Shown piece after piece: positions 55,256-64,000 of a stretch of DNA of 64,000 nucleotides. Position 1 is the first letter of the stretch. Every line of letters begins with the position of its first letter. The notes beneath the pieces were generated by a model. That model did no database searches. It was not told where the DNA came from and worked only from the letters and a program-made list of their open reading frames with translations. A program made the position numbers and the translations under genes. The DNA lies in NCBI GenBank assembly GCA_963768025.1, contig CAVYGM010000001.1, forward strand, positions 62,001-126,000. Reading direction: 5' to 3'. This DNA is from CAVYGM01 sp963768025. GTDB lineage: Bacteria > Bacteroidota > Bacteroidia > Cytophagales > Spirosomataceae.

Positions 55256-55861
55256 TAGCGATAACCTTTCTATTTCCTCACAACCGCCTTGGTAATAAGC
55301 TCCTGACGAGGGGGCCAAATCAGTAATTCTGCCCATCTACGGCTGGGAGAATCTGCTACAAATTGGTATTCTTGAGCAAGCATATTGAAAAAAAGTAGAA
55401 ATGAAACCGATTACATAAATTTTTTAAGAAAAAGTAGGCCACTTGGAAGTTTTTAGCTCCTAGAAAAGAGAGAATTAGGGTAGCCGGTTATTTATATAAA
55501 ATTGTTAGTTCAAAGCACAGCTACTAACATACTGATAATCAATGCTTAATTGTTTATCTATTTCCCCGATCTGAATATTTATTTACATTCCCCAGAAAAA
55601 ACTATTGGAGATAATGACATTTTTTTGGGTAATTTTAGCAACCGATTGCAGAAGATTTTACAATAAGAGCTTGCTAATTGCCCAACCGGATAGAAAATGA
55701 AAGATTTAGATTAAAATTTAGCTAGATTATCCACAAGTCAAAACTCCTATTGCGTAATTTCGACTGCCCGAAATACTTGTGATGAAAGGCTGGAAAAAGG
55801 GAAGCTCCCAATGGACGCAAACCCGTTTCCCTGACCACTCAGCCCTACTCTATACCTATTA
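55256..55861. other. AT-rich intergenic region upstream of the LacI gene
   Basis: 606 bp with no supported gene. It must hold the lost susC promoter on the minus strand and the lacI-type promoter on the plus strand. GTTAGTTCAAAGCACAGC at 55502 resembles, in its first nine bases, the half-site GTTAGTTCA of the efflux operator at 18594, probably by chance. Confidence 0.4.
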
Positions 55862-56884
55862 ATGGAAAAAGAAACTACTATTTATGATATAGCGAAGTCT
55901 CTGAAATTATCCGCGGCTACGGTGAGCCGGGCTTTGAATGACCATCCGGCGGTGAATAGTACCACCAAGCAGTTGATCAACAGCAAAGCGCGGGAAATGG
56001 GATATCGGTCCAACACCTTTGCGAGTAACCTTAGGCGTCAGCAAACCAGAACGATCGGCGTGATTGTGCCCCGGCTCGACAGCTCCTTTATGTCCACCGT
56101 CCTGGCGGGCATGGAGAAAGTAGCCAATGAGTCCAATTATAACCTGATCATCAGCCAATCGCTGGAACTGGCAAAAAAAGAAATGGCCAATGCAAAAACC
56201 ATGTACAACAGCCGGGTGGATGGGCTGGTGGTATCGCTGGCATCCGATACCGACAACCTCGATCACTTCAATACCTTCTTTCGCAAAGGCATTCCAATCA
56301 TTCTTTTCGACCGCGTATTACCGCAGAAAGATTGTACCAACATCGTCATTGACAATATGAAGGCGGGATTCGAGGCCACTACCCACTTGATTGAACAGGG
56401 ATGCCGCCGGATCATGCACATAGCAGGCAGCATGAAACGAAATGTGTACGAGGATCGGCTCAGAGGCTACCGAATGGCCTTGTTCGAGCACGGGCTTCCC
56501 GTTGAGGAAGAGCTCGTCAGGCTCACTAACCTCACCCGGCAGGACGGACTCGACGTTGCAAATCATATTATGAAGATGCCCCTCCCACCCGATGGACTCT
56601 TCGTTTCCAATGATTTGTGCGCAGCCAGCTGCATTGGAGAATTGAGAAAAAAAGGAGTGTCGGTTCCGAATGAGTTAGCGGTGGTTGGTTTCAACGATGA
56701 CCCCATAGCGCTGGTGGTAGAACCTAACCTGACGACGATCCATTATCCTGGTCAGGAGATGGGGGAGATTGCCGCCCAAAGCCTCATCAACCACCTGAAT
56801 GGACTCCTACGGATTGACACCACCAACACCATCCTTTTGAACCACGAACTGATTGTCCGGGAATCTTCCCGGCGAAACCCGTAG
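55862..56884 (+). CDS. LacI-family transcriptional regulator
   Basis: 340 residues. N-terminal helix-turn-helix and hinge (TIYDIAKSLKLSAATVSRAL, YRSNTFASNLRRQQTRTIG), then a periplasmic-binding-protein-like sugar domain (GVIVPRLDSSFMSTVLAGME, PIILFDRVLPQKDCTNIVID, DGLFVSNDLCAASCIGELRK, AVVGFNDDPIALVVEPNLTT). It represses or activates a sugar locus according to a cytosolic sugar. It lies between the susCD relic and the GH43 gene (68 bp gap), so these were probably its targets. Confidence 0.9.
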   Translation: MEKETTIYDIAKSLKLSAATVSRALNDHPAVNSTTKQLINSKAREMGYRSNTFASNLRRQQTRTIGVIVPRLDSSFMSTVLAGMEKVANESNYNLIISQSLELAKKEMANAKTMYNSRVDGLVVSLASDTDNLDHFNTFFRKGIPIILFDRVLPQKDCTNIVIDNMKAGFEATTHLIEQGCRRIMHIAGSMKRNVYEDRLRGYRMALFEHGLPVEEELVRLTNLTRQDGLDVANHIMKMPLPPDGLFVSNDLCAASCIGELRKKGVSVPNELAVVGFNDDPIALVVEPNLTTIHYPGQEMGEIAAQSLINHLNGLLRIDTTNTILLNHELIVRESSRRNP

Positions 56885-56952
56885 TACCCCTGGTGGGATG
56901 GGAAGCCAAGTCTTGACTTAATAAAATCGCTATTTCAACTAAACAATCTCTT

Positions 56953-58014
56953 ATGCATCCTTTAAGTAAAATCAACCTTACGGCGCTGGCGCTGGTGAGC
57001 GTGGGCGTCACGACAGGCGTTTGTCAGGACAAAAAGGCTCAGGCCGGGTCGGGGAATCCAAAGCCACTCGTGACCCACCTCTATACCGCCGACCCGTCGG
57101 CACACGTCTTCAACGGAAAAATTTACATTTATCCCTCCCACGACATCGAAGCCAATGTGCCGCAGGATGACGAAGGAGGGCATTTCAACATGCGGGATTA
57201 CCACGTGTTTTCGATGGACAAAATAGACGGCAAGGTCACCGACCACGGGGTAGCGTTGGACATAAAAGATGTACCCTGGGCTGGTAGGCAAATGTGGGCA
57301 CCCGATGCCGCCTACAAAAATGGCACGTACTACCTCTACTTTCCCGTCAAGGACAAGCAGGATGTATTCCGGATTGGGGTGGCCACCAGCAAATCACCAA
57401 CGGGACCTTTCAAAGCTGAGCCCGCCCCTATTGAGGGTAGCTACAGCATAGATCCGGCGGTGTTTACGGATACCGATGGAAAGACCTACATGTACTTTGG
57501 GGGGATCTGGGGTGGACAGTTGCAGCGGTGGCACACAGGTACCTATGACCCTGCGCTGAAAACGGACTTAATGAAAGACAACGCGCCCGCGCTGCCTGCC
57601 AAAGTGGTACGGATGAGCAACGACATGCTGCAATTTGATGAGCCCGTTAAAGATGTCATGATCCTGGACAAAAACGGCAAGCCGCTGCTGGGCGGGGATC
57701 ACGACCGGCGCTTTTTTGAGGGGGCCTGGATGCACACCTACAAAGGGAAATATTATTTTACGTATTCCACCGGCGACACCCATTTTCTGGCTTATGCCAC
57801 CAGTGATTCTCCGTATGGGCCGTTTACTTACCAGGGTACCTTCATGCAGCCCGTTTCCGGCTGGACTACCCACCATTCTATTGTCGAATTTAAAGGGAAG
57901 TGGTACCTCTTCTACCACGATGTGGAGCTAACCGGGCAAACGCATTTGCGGAACATCAAGGTACGGGAGTTGAAAAGAAACGCCGATGGGTCTATCGAAA
58001 CTATAACCCCGTAA
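56953..58014 (+). CDS. GH43-family glycoside hydrolase, secreted
   Basis: 353 residues with an N-terminal signal (LTALALVSVGVTTGVCQD). Five-bladed beta-propeller of GH43: YTADPSAHVFNGKIYIYPSH with the base Asp (about residue 48), MWAPDAAYKNGTYYLYFPV, SIDPAVFTDTDGKTYMYFGG with the pKa-modulating Asp and FFEGAWMHTYKGKYYFTYST with the acid Glu. GH43 enzymes cut xylosides and arabinofuranosides. Cotranscription with the LacI gene is possible. No SusCD is left beside it except the relic. Confidence 0.88.
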   Translation: MHPLSKINLTALALVSVGVTTGVCQDKKAQAGSGNPKPLVTHLYTADPSAHVFNGKIYIYPSHDIEANVPQDDEGGHFNMRDYHVFSMDKIDGKVTDHGVALDIKDVPWAGRQMWAPDAAYKNGTYYLYFPVKDKQDVFRIGVATSKSPTGPFKAEPAPIEGSYSIDPAVFTDTDGKTYMYFGGIWGGQLQRWHTGTYDPALKTDLMKDNAPALPAKVVRMSNDMLQFDEPVKDVMILDKNGKPLLGGDHDRRFFEGAWMHTYKGKYYFTYSTGDTHFLAYATSDSPYGPFTYQGTFMQPVSGWTTHHSIVEFKGKWYLFYHDVELTGQTHLRNIKVRELKRNADGSIETITP

Positions 58015-58036
58015 TCGTTTCCTGAAAAGCAGGGCG

Positions 58037-58068
58037 GGTGGCTCGCGTTGGGGGCCACTCGTTTTTGC
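58037..58068 (+). terminator. possible terminator after GH43
   Basis: Stem GTGGC (58039-58043) and GCCAC (58055-58059), then TCGTTTTT. Short stem, moderate support. It also lies at the end of the convergent kinase gene. Confidence 0.4.
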
Positions 58069-58100
58069 TCGCTCTCACTCAGTACTAGTTTTGCCGGGCA

Positions 58101-59090
58101 TCAATCCAGGTTTATCCCACCATATTCCATCCACTTCTTCAACAACCCAACGTAGTGTTTCAGGTAGTTTTCGGTTAAAAAGATATTGGACCAGTTGTCA
58201 AATCGCTGGGACTGCACCCCCAGGTAAAAAATCCAGATGGCCATTCCAGCGTAGGGAATGAGCTGTTTTTCGGCACGCGAAAGCGGAACCTCCCGCTCAT
58301 AGCCCCGGTAAAACGCCTCTGCTTTCCCGCTAAAATCTTCTTTATCGGGCGTAGTATGGAAGAGCTGCATCACAAAGTAGGCCACATCCAGCACCAGCCA
58401 ACCGTTGCCGCAAAAGTCGAAATCAAATAGCGTAAGCGTATTTTCGTCCTGAATACTCATGTTGTCGTACCAGATATCCATATGGACGGTTCCCCGGCGC
58501 AGGGGAGCATCGTCCGCGTCGGCAAAGACCTTTTCCAGGTATTCCCCTGCTTTTTTCACAAAGCGCATTTCGTCCAGACCTTCGGCAAAATACCTGCGGG
58601 CATACGTGTAGGGTAGTTGGGTAAGGGTATGCGCGTTGTAGGTGGTTCTTGCCAGCTCCCGCTGGTTGGTGATCCGATGCATCCGGCCCATCATCGTGCC
58701 AATGGAAGCACACATCGTCTCGTTCAGGTTCCTGACTTTTTCGCCTTCGGCAAAGGTGAAAAGCACCACAAAACGCACTCCTTCGGGCGCAGACAGGCGT
58801 TGCACGAACTCCCCTTTTAGGTCAGGAAGCGGATGCGACACCGATACGCCATACGCAGCCAAGGGCAGTAGTAGCCGGATTTCTTCCCGAATTTCGGCTT
58901 CGGTACGCCAGTTGTGGCTGTATACCCGGCATACGCACCTGATTTCCTGGTCCTGCACCATATAGGTATGGTTGATGCCGGTTCGGAAGAGTGAGCAGGT
59001 GGCTGCTTCGCTGAGTCCGTAGGTATCTTTCAAAAAATCAGCCAGGTGGGTAGCCGAAAGCGTTGAGGCAATGACGGGGAAAGGGTTCAT
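58101..59090 (-). CDS. APH-family phosphotransferase (aminoglycoside phosphotransferase/choline kinase-like)
   Basis: 329 residues from ATG 59090; an upstream ATG at 59117 lacks support. Kinase motifs: GTVHMDIWYDNMSIQDE (catalytic HxDxxxxN loop) and LTLFDFDFCGNGWLVLDV (metal-binding Asp). Nearest described relatives are homoserine/aminoglycoside kinases; the genuine substrate is probably a metabolite of the neighbouring sugar operon. It follows the XylR-type gene by 40 bp on the same strand and is the last gene of the operon. Drug resistance is unlikely from context. Confidence 0.8.
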   Translation of the reverse strand: MNPFPVIASTLSATHLADFLKDTYGLSEAATCSLFRTGINHTYMVQDQEIRCVCRVYSHNWRTEAEIREEIRLLLPLAAYGVSVSHPLPDLKGEFVQRLSAPEGVRFVVLFTFAEGEKVRNLNETMCASIGTMMGRMHRITNQRELARTTYNAHTLTQLPYTYARRYFAEGLDEMRFVKKAGEYLEKVFADADDAPLRRGTVHMDIWYDNMSIQDENTLTLFDFDFCGNGWLVLDVAYFVMQLFHTTPDKEDFSGKAEAFYRGYEREVPLSRAEKQLIPYAGMAIWIFYLGVQSQRFDNWSNIFLTENYLKHYVGLLKKWMEYGGINLD

Positions 59091-59130
59091 GAGGATGGGT
59101 ATGAGGGAAACCAACATAGCAAAGGTATGC

Positions 59131-60294
59131 CTACTTTCCCGCCAAATACCGCTGCCGATATTCGATGGGGGTACAGCCCTTCACCTGCCTGAACTGCCGG
59201 GCGATGTTCTTGCTGTCCACCAGTCCCATATCGAGGGCTATTTCAAAAATTGACATGTCGGTATCGAGAAGTTTCTGGGTGAATTTCTCGATGCGCAGAT
59301 TGAATATGTACTTATAGATCGGGTAGCCCGTAATATCCTGAAAGCGTTTTTCCAAAGCCCGCCGCGAAAGGGGTACCTGTTTTACTACCTCATCTACCTG
59401 TAAGTTTTTATCCACATTCTGATGAATATACTTCAACGAAGTAGCAATGCAGGTATCGTTGGTGGCGTAGATGTCGGTTGAGTGGCGGGTAACCACCTGG
59501 GTGGGCTTCACGATAATATCATAGCTTTCCTTGATTCCGTTCCGGATCATGTGGTCGAGCAACCGGGCCGAATCGTAGCCGCCTTTTTCGACGTCGAGGG
59601 CGATGCTGGACAGCGGCGGATCGGACAGCTCACAGAGCATCACATCATTATCCACCCCCAGCACGGCTACTTCTTCGGGTATCCTCAGACCCGACAAGCG
59701 GCAAGCCTCGGTAATGTGCTGCCCCTGATTGTCGTCGCAGGCCATCAGGGCCACGGGCTTGGGCAGGGATTTCAGCCAGCTGCTCAGCGAACTGGGTTTG
59801 TAATACCACAGCTCGCTCGACCGGGCCTTGCGGTGCTCGAAGTAATGTACCTCATAGCCGGCCCGGTTAATCCGGTCTTCAAAGCCCTCTGCCCGCTCTC
59901 TGGACCACACAATATCCCCAAAGCCGTAGAAAGCGAAGTGTTTGAAGCCTTTTTTCAGGAAATAATCGGCCGCCATGTGGCCGGTTTCGCGGTAGGCTCC
60001 GGTGATGTTGGGTATTTCCCGAAAGCGTTCCTTGAAGTCCTGCGCGATGACGGGTATGCCCGCTTCCACAATCCTCACCACATCATCGTCATTGTATAGC
60101 TGCCCCACGATGCCGTCAGCCTCCCATTCCAGCGCCCATTTCAGGATGCCGTCTATTCCCATCGTTTCGCGGTGGTACAGGGGCATCCGGCAAAATATCC
60201 ACGGCCCGTGGTCATGGGAGTACTTGCTGATTCCCTTTAGAAGCGATTTGCTGTACTCCTCCGCGAAGTCAATGAGGAGAATGATTTTGTACAT
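59131..60294 (-). CDS. XylR-type AraC-family transcriptional regulator
   Basis: 387 residues. The N-terminal two-thirds are a LacI/PBP-like sugar-sensing domain (ADGIVGQLYNDDDVVRIVEA, GYDSARLLDHMIRNGIKES), and the C-terminus is an AraC HTH pair (QVDEVVKQVPLSRRALEKRF, FEIALDMGLVDSKNIARQFR). This is the XylR architecture. The start codon overlaps the stop of the MFS permease (TGATG), which means translational coupling. It should control the GH20-ROK-MFS operon in response to the imported sugar. Confidence 0.87.
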   Translation of the reverse strand: MYKIILLIDFAEEYSKSLLKGISKYSHDHGPWIFCRMPLYHRETMGIDGILKWALEWEADGIVGQLYNDDDVVRIVEAGIPVIAQDFKERFREIPNITGAYRETGHMAADYFLKKGFKHFAFYGFGDIVWSRERAEGFEDRINRAGYEVHYFEHRKARSSELWYYKPSSLSSWLKSLPKPVALMACDDNQGQHITEACRLSGLRIPEEVAVLGVDNDVMLCELSDPPLSSIALDVEKGGYDSARLLDHMIRNGIKESYDIIVKPTQVVTRHSTDIYATNDTCIATSLKYIHQNVDKNLQVDEVVKQVPLSRRALEKRFQDITGYPIYKYIFNLRIEKFTQKLLDTDMSIFEIALDMGLVDSKNIARQFRQVKGCTPIEYRQRYLAGK

Positions 60295-61556
60295 CAGGAT
60301 ACCTTCGGCTGGCTAAATAGATCTTTAAAGCGTACGGTGGCGTTGGTCACCAGGGGACGAGCCCACAGTCCGATGCTGAAAATATAGCCTAAGGTAAGGA
60401 ATAAAAATAGCATGGCGAAGCGCAAACCTACCCCTTCGGCCAGTCCACCTACGATGAGGGGTACCACGGCCCCGCCCGCAATGCCGCTACACAGGATTCC
60501 CGAAAAGGTACCGTGGTGGTGAGGAACTGAATTAAGCGCCAGGGATACGATAATGGACCACATGACGGAGGCGAAAAACCCTGTGAGGGGGAAGGCAATG
60601 ACCGCCACTTCCATGCTACCAAAAAGGGCAGCAAGTAACGAAAAAATGGCCCCGGTGGTAAAAAGTAGCAACACGCGGCGGCTATCGAAAAACTTTAACA
60701 GCAACAGGCCCAACAAACAACCGATAGTCAATAATCCCCAGAAATTGGAAATAACCGAAGCCCCCGTCGTGGCCGGATCAACGCCGTGGTAGGTCTGCAA
60801 AAACTTGGAGGTCCAGTTGGCGATGCCCTGCTCCGTTCCCACATAGGCGAAGATACCCAGGAAAAAGAGCCAAACTTTTCGATTGGCGAGCAAGTCCCGA
60901 AGTACCCCGCCGGCCTCCATTTTCTCATCTTCTTTGAGCTCTACCTGCGGAAAACGAACCAGTTGGACAACCAGTACCATCGCCAGCGCAATGGCCGCAA
61001 ACACCCAATAGAGCGACACCCATTTGAGATCCTCGGGAACGAGCGAGTTGAGGAGCTGAATAAAAGCAGTGGTATTGCCAGAATGGACATTCAGGACCAG
61101 ATAACTGTACAATAACGGACTCAGGAACGAGGCCGCCCCGAAGAAAAGCTGCGCCATGACGGAGTTAAAGGCAAAGTGCGACTCCCCCCCCGCCACCCGC
61201 AGCAGGGGATTAATCACCACCTGCAACATGGCCATGCCGATGCCGATGAGAAACAACGACAACAGGGCGACCCAGAATCCGGGAAGAAATGCAAACAACA
61301 GCGCCCCGGCGAAAGCCATCAGGAATGCCCACAGCAACACTTTTTTCTCCCGGTATTTTTCTACCAGCAATCCCGACGGAATGGACATGACCCCGTAGGC
61401 CACAAAAAACGCAAACGGCATAAAGCCCGCAAGCCCGAGACTTAGATCAAAGCTATCGACGATATCCGGGATGATGGGCCCCAGGATATTGCTGAGAAAG
61501 GAAATAACAAAAAAGATCAGGAAAATAAGAAAAACAATGAGGCGATTGGAATTCAT
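60294..61556 (-). CDS. MFS sugar permease (FucP/NagP-like)
   Basis: 420 residues from ATG 61556 (MNSNRLIVFLIFLIFFVISF); ATG 61577 upstream is possible. Twelve hydrophobic segments are visible, with the family pattern VAYGVMSIPSGLLVEKYREK after the second helix and LLTIGCLLGLLLLKFFDSRR in the middle. It belongs to the FucP/glucose-galactose/NagP sugar:proton symporters of Bacteroidota. Located between ROK kinase and regulator, it is inferred to import N-acetylglucosamine or a related monosaccharide released by the GH20 enzyme. The frame is intact. Confidence 0.87.
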   Translation of the reverse strand: MNSNRLIVFLIFLIFFVISFLSNILGPIIPDIVDSFDLSLGLAGFMPFAFFVAYGVMSIPSGLLVEKYREKKVLLWAFLMAFAGALLFAFLPGFWVALLSLFLIGIGMAMLQVVINPLLRVAGGESHFAFNSVMAQLFFGAASFLSPLLYSYLVLNVHSGNTTAFIQLLNSLVPEDLKWVSLYWVFAAIALAMVLVVQLVRFPQVELKEDEKMEAGGVLRDLLANRKVWLFFLGIFAYVGTEQGIANWTSKFLQTYHGVDPATTGASVISNFWGLLTIGCLLGLLLLKFFDSRRVLLLFTTGAIFSLLAALFGSMEVAVIAFPLTGFFASVMWSIIVSLALNSVPHHHGTFSGILCSGIAGGAVVPLIVGGLAEGVGLRFAMLFLFLTLGYIFSIGLWARPLVTNATVRFKDLFSQPKVS

Positions 61557-61611
61557 GTAGTAAGGGATTTTGAACAAATAGTGGTATTGGAAGGGAAGAT
61601 ACAGAACTATT

Positions 61612-62463
61612 TTAAACTTTACACACCACCTCGTGTACCAGCGCCGCGGCCCCCAACAGGGCGATGTTTTCGTTTTGGGAGGGAAGTATCTTCAATTTTT
61701 TCAATGACTCGGGAAAAGCAAAATCTTCCAGACCTTCCAGCAGGGTGGGGTAAAAGTAGCGATACCCCTTGGCAATTGATCCCCCCAGGATGATCGCTTC
61801 CGGGTCGTACGTATAGAGGATGGCTTTGATCACAAACCCCAGGTGTACCCCAAATTCCGCCCAGATTCGCTTGGCGCGATACTCTCCCTTTTTGGCCAGT
61901 TGTTCGGCCTGGTGCGCACTCATTCCGTGCATTCTTTCAAAAAAACTACTGCTAGAATAAAATTCAAGGTTTCGGTCTAGGTAGGGTAAGAGTCCGATTT
62001 CGCCCGCGCCGCAATTGCTCCCCGCGTAGAGCTGGTTGTTGATGATAATCCCCGAACCAAGTCCCGTCCCCAGCGACAACCCAATTACCGACGAATGGGA
62101 CTTGGCTAGACCAAACCGGTGCTCCCCCAACGTGAAGCAATTCACATCGTTATTGATATATACCGGAATCCCAAACTCATCTTCCAGGATCGCTTTCAAC
62201 TCCACCCGCTCCCAGGACGGGATGTTCAGGGTATTGTACACGATGCCATTGGGCACATCCACCACCGAGGGAACGCCGATCCCGATCCCGTCTACGGGGT
62301 AGGCGGTAAGCGGCCGGAGCAAGTCCTTTACCTGGGACAAGGTAGCCGAAAGGGAATGCTTTTCCCGCAGAGGAACCACTTTTTTCTGGACAATCTCTCC
62401 ATTCAGTTCCATACCCGCCCGCAGGTTGGTCCCCCCTATGTCAACGCCTATATTCATGGTCAT
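61612..62463 (-). CDS. ROK-family sugar kinase
   Basis: 283 residues from ATG 62463 (MTMNIGVDIGGTNLRAGMEL); ATG 62457 is equally good. ATP-binding DIGGTN at the N-terminus, catalytic Asp in YINNDVNCFTLGEHRFG, VIGLSLGTGLGSGIIINNQ and NCGAGEIGLLPYLDR where the ROK motif is reduced: the usual HCGCGxxGC zinc motif is not present, so it resembles non-zinc ROK glucokinases. It phosphorylates the imported hexose in the cytosol. It lies 19 bp downstream of the GH20 gene. Confidence 0.85.
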   Translation of the reverse strand: MTMNIGVDIGGTNLRAGMELNGEIVQKKVVPLREKHSLSATLSQVKDLLRPLTAYPVDGIGIGVPSVVDVPNGIVYNTLNIPSWERVELKAILEDEFGIPVYINNDVNCFTLGEHRFGLAKSHSSVIGLSLGTGLGSGIIINNQLYAGSNCGAGEIGLLPYLDRNLEFYSSSSFFERMHGMSAHQAEQLAKKGEYRAKRIWAEFGVHLGFVIKAILYTYDPEAIILGGSIAKGYRYFYPTLLEGLEDFAFPESLKKLKILPSQNENIALLGAAALVHEVVCKV

Positions 62464-62482
62464 CAGATGTGGTTTGGTACAC

Positions 62483-64000
62483 TTATTCGGCCCTAAGCTC
62501 GGTCGTTCGACTCGAACGCCCCGATGCATCATAGGCTTTCAGTTTTACTAATCCGGTTACGGGCAGCGGCCCCTTGTAGGTAACCGACGCGGCGGAAGGC
62601 TCCGTGCCATCCAGGGTATAGCGCAGCACCAGGCCCGGATATTCCACGTTCGCTTTCAGGACTCCCTGCTCCACCACGGCTCCCGGCATCGGGATACGGT
62701 AATTGTAGCCTCCCCCAAACTTCGACAGTTTTGGCAATTCTCTTACCGCCAGGGTATTGGCAAATGCATTCCATTCTTTGGCAACTACCTTTTTCCGATC
62801 CGCCGAGGGGGGCATGACCTCCCAAGAGCGCTCTTTGCTCCACGCGCTTTCGGCAAATCCCAGCAGCTTGGGCAGTATGTAGTACTCCATCATGTCACGG
62901 CCTTTGACCGTTTCGCTCCATAGCTGCGCTTCCAGTCCTATGATATTTTTTCGGGCATCGGGACGGAGTTTCTGCATTCCTGCAAAGTCCTTTTGCAGAT
63001 CCAACGGGCGTCCCATGTTTGTTTCCTGCGTGGTGCTGAACATGTTATAGGGAGCAAAAAACCAGTTGTCGCGGGTATCCACGAAGCCCGCCCAGTAGAG
63101 CCCCGGTTCTTTGGGGTCGTTGGAATAGGCCAGGTCGAAATAGAAGTTGGAAACATCGCACAGAATCACCGGATAGCCGGCATTGGCCAACCGGTAGCCC
63201 ATGTCGCGGTAGTCAAAAAGGTTGTTCCAGATGTAGGGTACCACGTTTTTGCCGGCAAAGGCCGGATTAGGACCGTAGCTACCATCTTCACCTTTTAATA
63301 GTGCTACCTCCTCCCAGCCGTGGATGGTCAGGTTGCGTTTTCGGAGGCGATCCACCAGTTTGCCGAAAAAGTAGGCCTGCAGGTTTTTGGGATCTTTGAC
63401 CTGAGGATTTTCTTTCATCAGTTGAATAGCCAGGGGCGATTTGGCCCAGGCGCCTTCGGGTACTTCGTCACCGCCCGCGTGGATCACGTCCATTTTGAGG
63501 CCCGCCTGCTGGTACATTTTGGCCATTTCGTCCACTACTTTTTCGTAAAAACGGTAGGTAGACTCCCGCGCTACGCTCACCACATTGTTCTTGTAGCCCT
63601 GAGCGGACAGGTACACCGACTTGTCGTCGGGATCAATGAGCCGGTATTCGTTCGCTTCCTTTTCTTTCCCCTCTTTCATCAGGCGCTGGTAGCGGGCTTC
63701 CATGGACTTGATCGCCGCCATGGCGTGGCCGGGAAAGTTTAGCTCGGGTATCACCCGGATGTGGCGCTCGGCGGCATATTTTAGTATTTCCACAAAATCG
63801 GCTTTGGTGTAGTAGCCGCTGCCATGGGTACCTTTTTCGTAGGCCACCGGCCCCGAACCATAGGCCGGATGCATGGCCGGAGCGTCGGGCCCGGCGGTAT
63901 GCTGCCGTTGGGCCCCTACCTGAGTAAGTTCGGGCAGGCCCTCGATTTCCAGCCGCCAGCCTTCGTCCTCGGTGGTGTACAGCAGGAAATGGTTCATCTT
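62483..64000 (-). CDS. GH20-family beta-N-acetylhexosaminidase, 5'-truncated by the window edge
   Basis: The visible 505 residues start inside the catalytic domain (YTTEDEGWRLEIEGLPELTQ); the signal and N-terminal GH20b domain lie beyond base 64000. Catalytic DE pair in DVIHAGGDEVPEGAW; other motifs are HIRVIPELNFPGHAMAAIKS and TIHGWEEVALLKGEDGS. The last 80 residues form a CHB_HEX_C_1-like beta domain (YTLDGTEPSAASVTYKGPLP). It removes terminal beta-linked GlcNAc or GalNAc from glycans using the substrate acetamido group. First visible gene of the operon with ROK, MFS, XylR-type and kinase genes. Confidence 0.9.
   Translation of the reverse strand, partial: KMNHFLLYTTEDEGWRLEIEGLPELTQVGAQRQHTAGPDAPAMHPAYGSGPVAYEKGTHGSGYYTKADFVEILKYAAERHIRVIPELNFPGHAMAAIKSMEARYQRLMKEGKEKEANEYRLIDPDDKSVYLSAQGYKNNVVSVARESTYRFYEKVVDEMAKMYQQAGLKMDVIHAGGDEVPEGAWAKSPLAIQLMKENPQVKDPKNLQAYFFGKLVDRLRKRNLTIHGWEEVALLKGEDGSYGPNPAFAGKNVVPYIWNNLFDYRDMGYRLANAGYPVILCDVSNFYFDLAYSNDPKEPGLYWAGFVDTRDNWFFAPYNMFSTTQETNMGRPLDLQKDFAGMQKLRPDARKNIIGLEAQLWSETVKGRDMMEYYILPKLLGFAESAWSKERSWEVMPPSADRKKVVAKEWNAFANTLAVRELPKLSKFGGGYNYRIPMPGAVVEQGVLKANVEYPGLVLRYTLDGTEPSAASVTYKGPLPVTGLVKLKAYDASGRSSRTTELRAE

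Noticed and set aside
55502..55519. GTTAGTTCA near the LacI gene, identical to one half of the efflux operator
   Set aside because: The second half (TGAACTAAC) is missing, and a 9-base match in an AT-rich gap is easily due to chance.
58101..59090. Aminoglycoside resistance gene
   Set aside because: The APH fold is shared by many metabolite kinases, and the gene is the last member of a sugar operon. Resistance is not supported.

Overview
The window looks like a chromosomal segment of a carbohydrate-degrading Bacteroidota, most likely of the Cytophagales/Spirosomaceae type. The evidence is a SusC/SusD pair, promoters of the TAnnTTTG type, weak or absent Shine-Dalgarno signals, and many glycoside hydrolases (GH2, GH20, GH30, GH39, GH43) with polysaccharide lyases. 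Most of the DNA is GC-rich, by eye a little above 50 percent. The stretch from about 4.0 to 10.3 kb is clearly AT-rich and is the accessory part. No rRNA, tRNA or CRISPR was seen.

Layout. 1-3.3 kb: a PhoD-like phosphatase cut by the window edge, a bile-acid:sodium-type symporter and an alginate lyase, followed by a decayed second copy of the symporter 3' end. 3.5-10.3 kb: an AT-rich island with a decayed membrane protein, a NUMOD-like small gene, a frameshifted alpha/beta hydrolase with an unknown C-terminal extension, two tandem relics of a REP-associated (Y1/HUH) transposase between REP-like palindromes, and a row of small same-strand genes separated by structured repeats, resembling a cassette array. 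10.4-18.5 kb: heparinase, a 650-bp imperfect palindromic repeat, a Tat-exported molybdopterin enzyme, a heavily frameshifted MFS transporter and a GH39 enzyme. 18.6-25.1 kb: an RND efflux operon (GbsR/MarR regulator, TolC, HlyD, RND pump) with a perfect inverted-repeat operator and a strong terminator. 25.2-29.3 kb: a metallophosphatase lipoprotein, a SnoaL-like protein, an SRPBCC protein and an unknown beta-barrel-like protein.

30-36 kb holds a tight five-gene cluster built around an 847-residue BNR-repeat protein, whose C-terminal domain is repeated as a free-standing 84-residue neighbour. Just upstream on the same strand is a B12-binding radical SAM gene. I recognise no described system here, and this is the best candidate for something new. 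36-41 kb is an intact susC-susD pair. 41-51.7 kb holds an RNA-binding protein/epimerase pair, GH30, a HipA-like kinase/DUF3037 pair, a PEP-hydrolase-like/Tm-1-like pair, a Crp-type regulator, DinB, a polytopic membrane protein and a DegT-family aminotransferase. 51.8-58 kb is a damaged polysaccharide utilisation locus: GH2, a relic in which the start of a susC is fused to a piece of a susD, a LacI regulator and GH43. 58-64 kb is a minus-strand operon for N-acetylhexosamine-type sugars: GH20 (cut by the window end), ROK kinase, MFS permease, XylR-type regulator and an APH-like kinase.

Caution: many genes carry one-base indels that break otherwise well conserved frames (PhoD, symporter, alginate lyase, heparinase, molybdoenzyme, MFS, RND, SnoaL-like, GH2). 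Several indels lie in short homopolymers, so assembly error is a serious alternative to real pseudogenisation. I call a gene 'CDS' when one or two indels restore it and 'pseudogene' when three or more are needed or the gene is clearly a relic.
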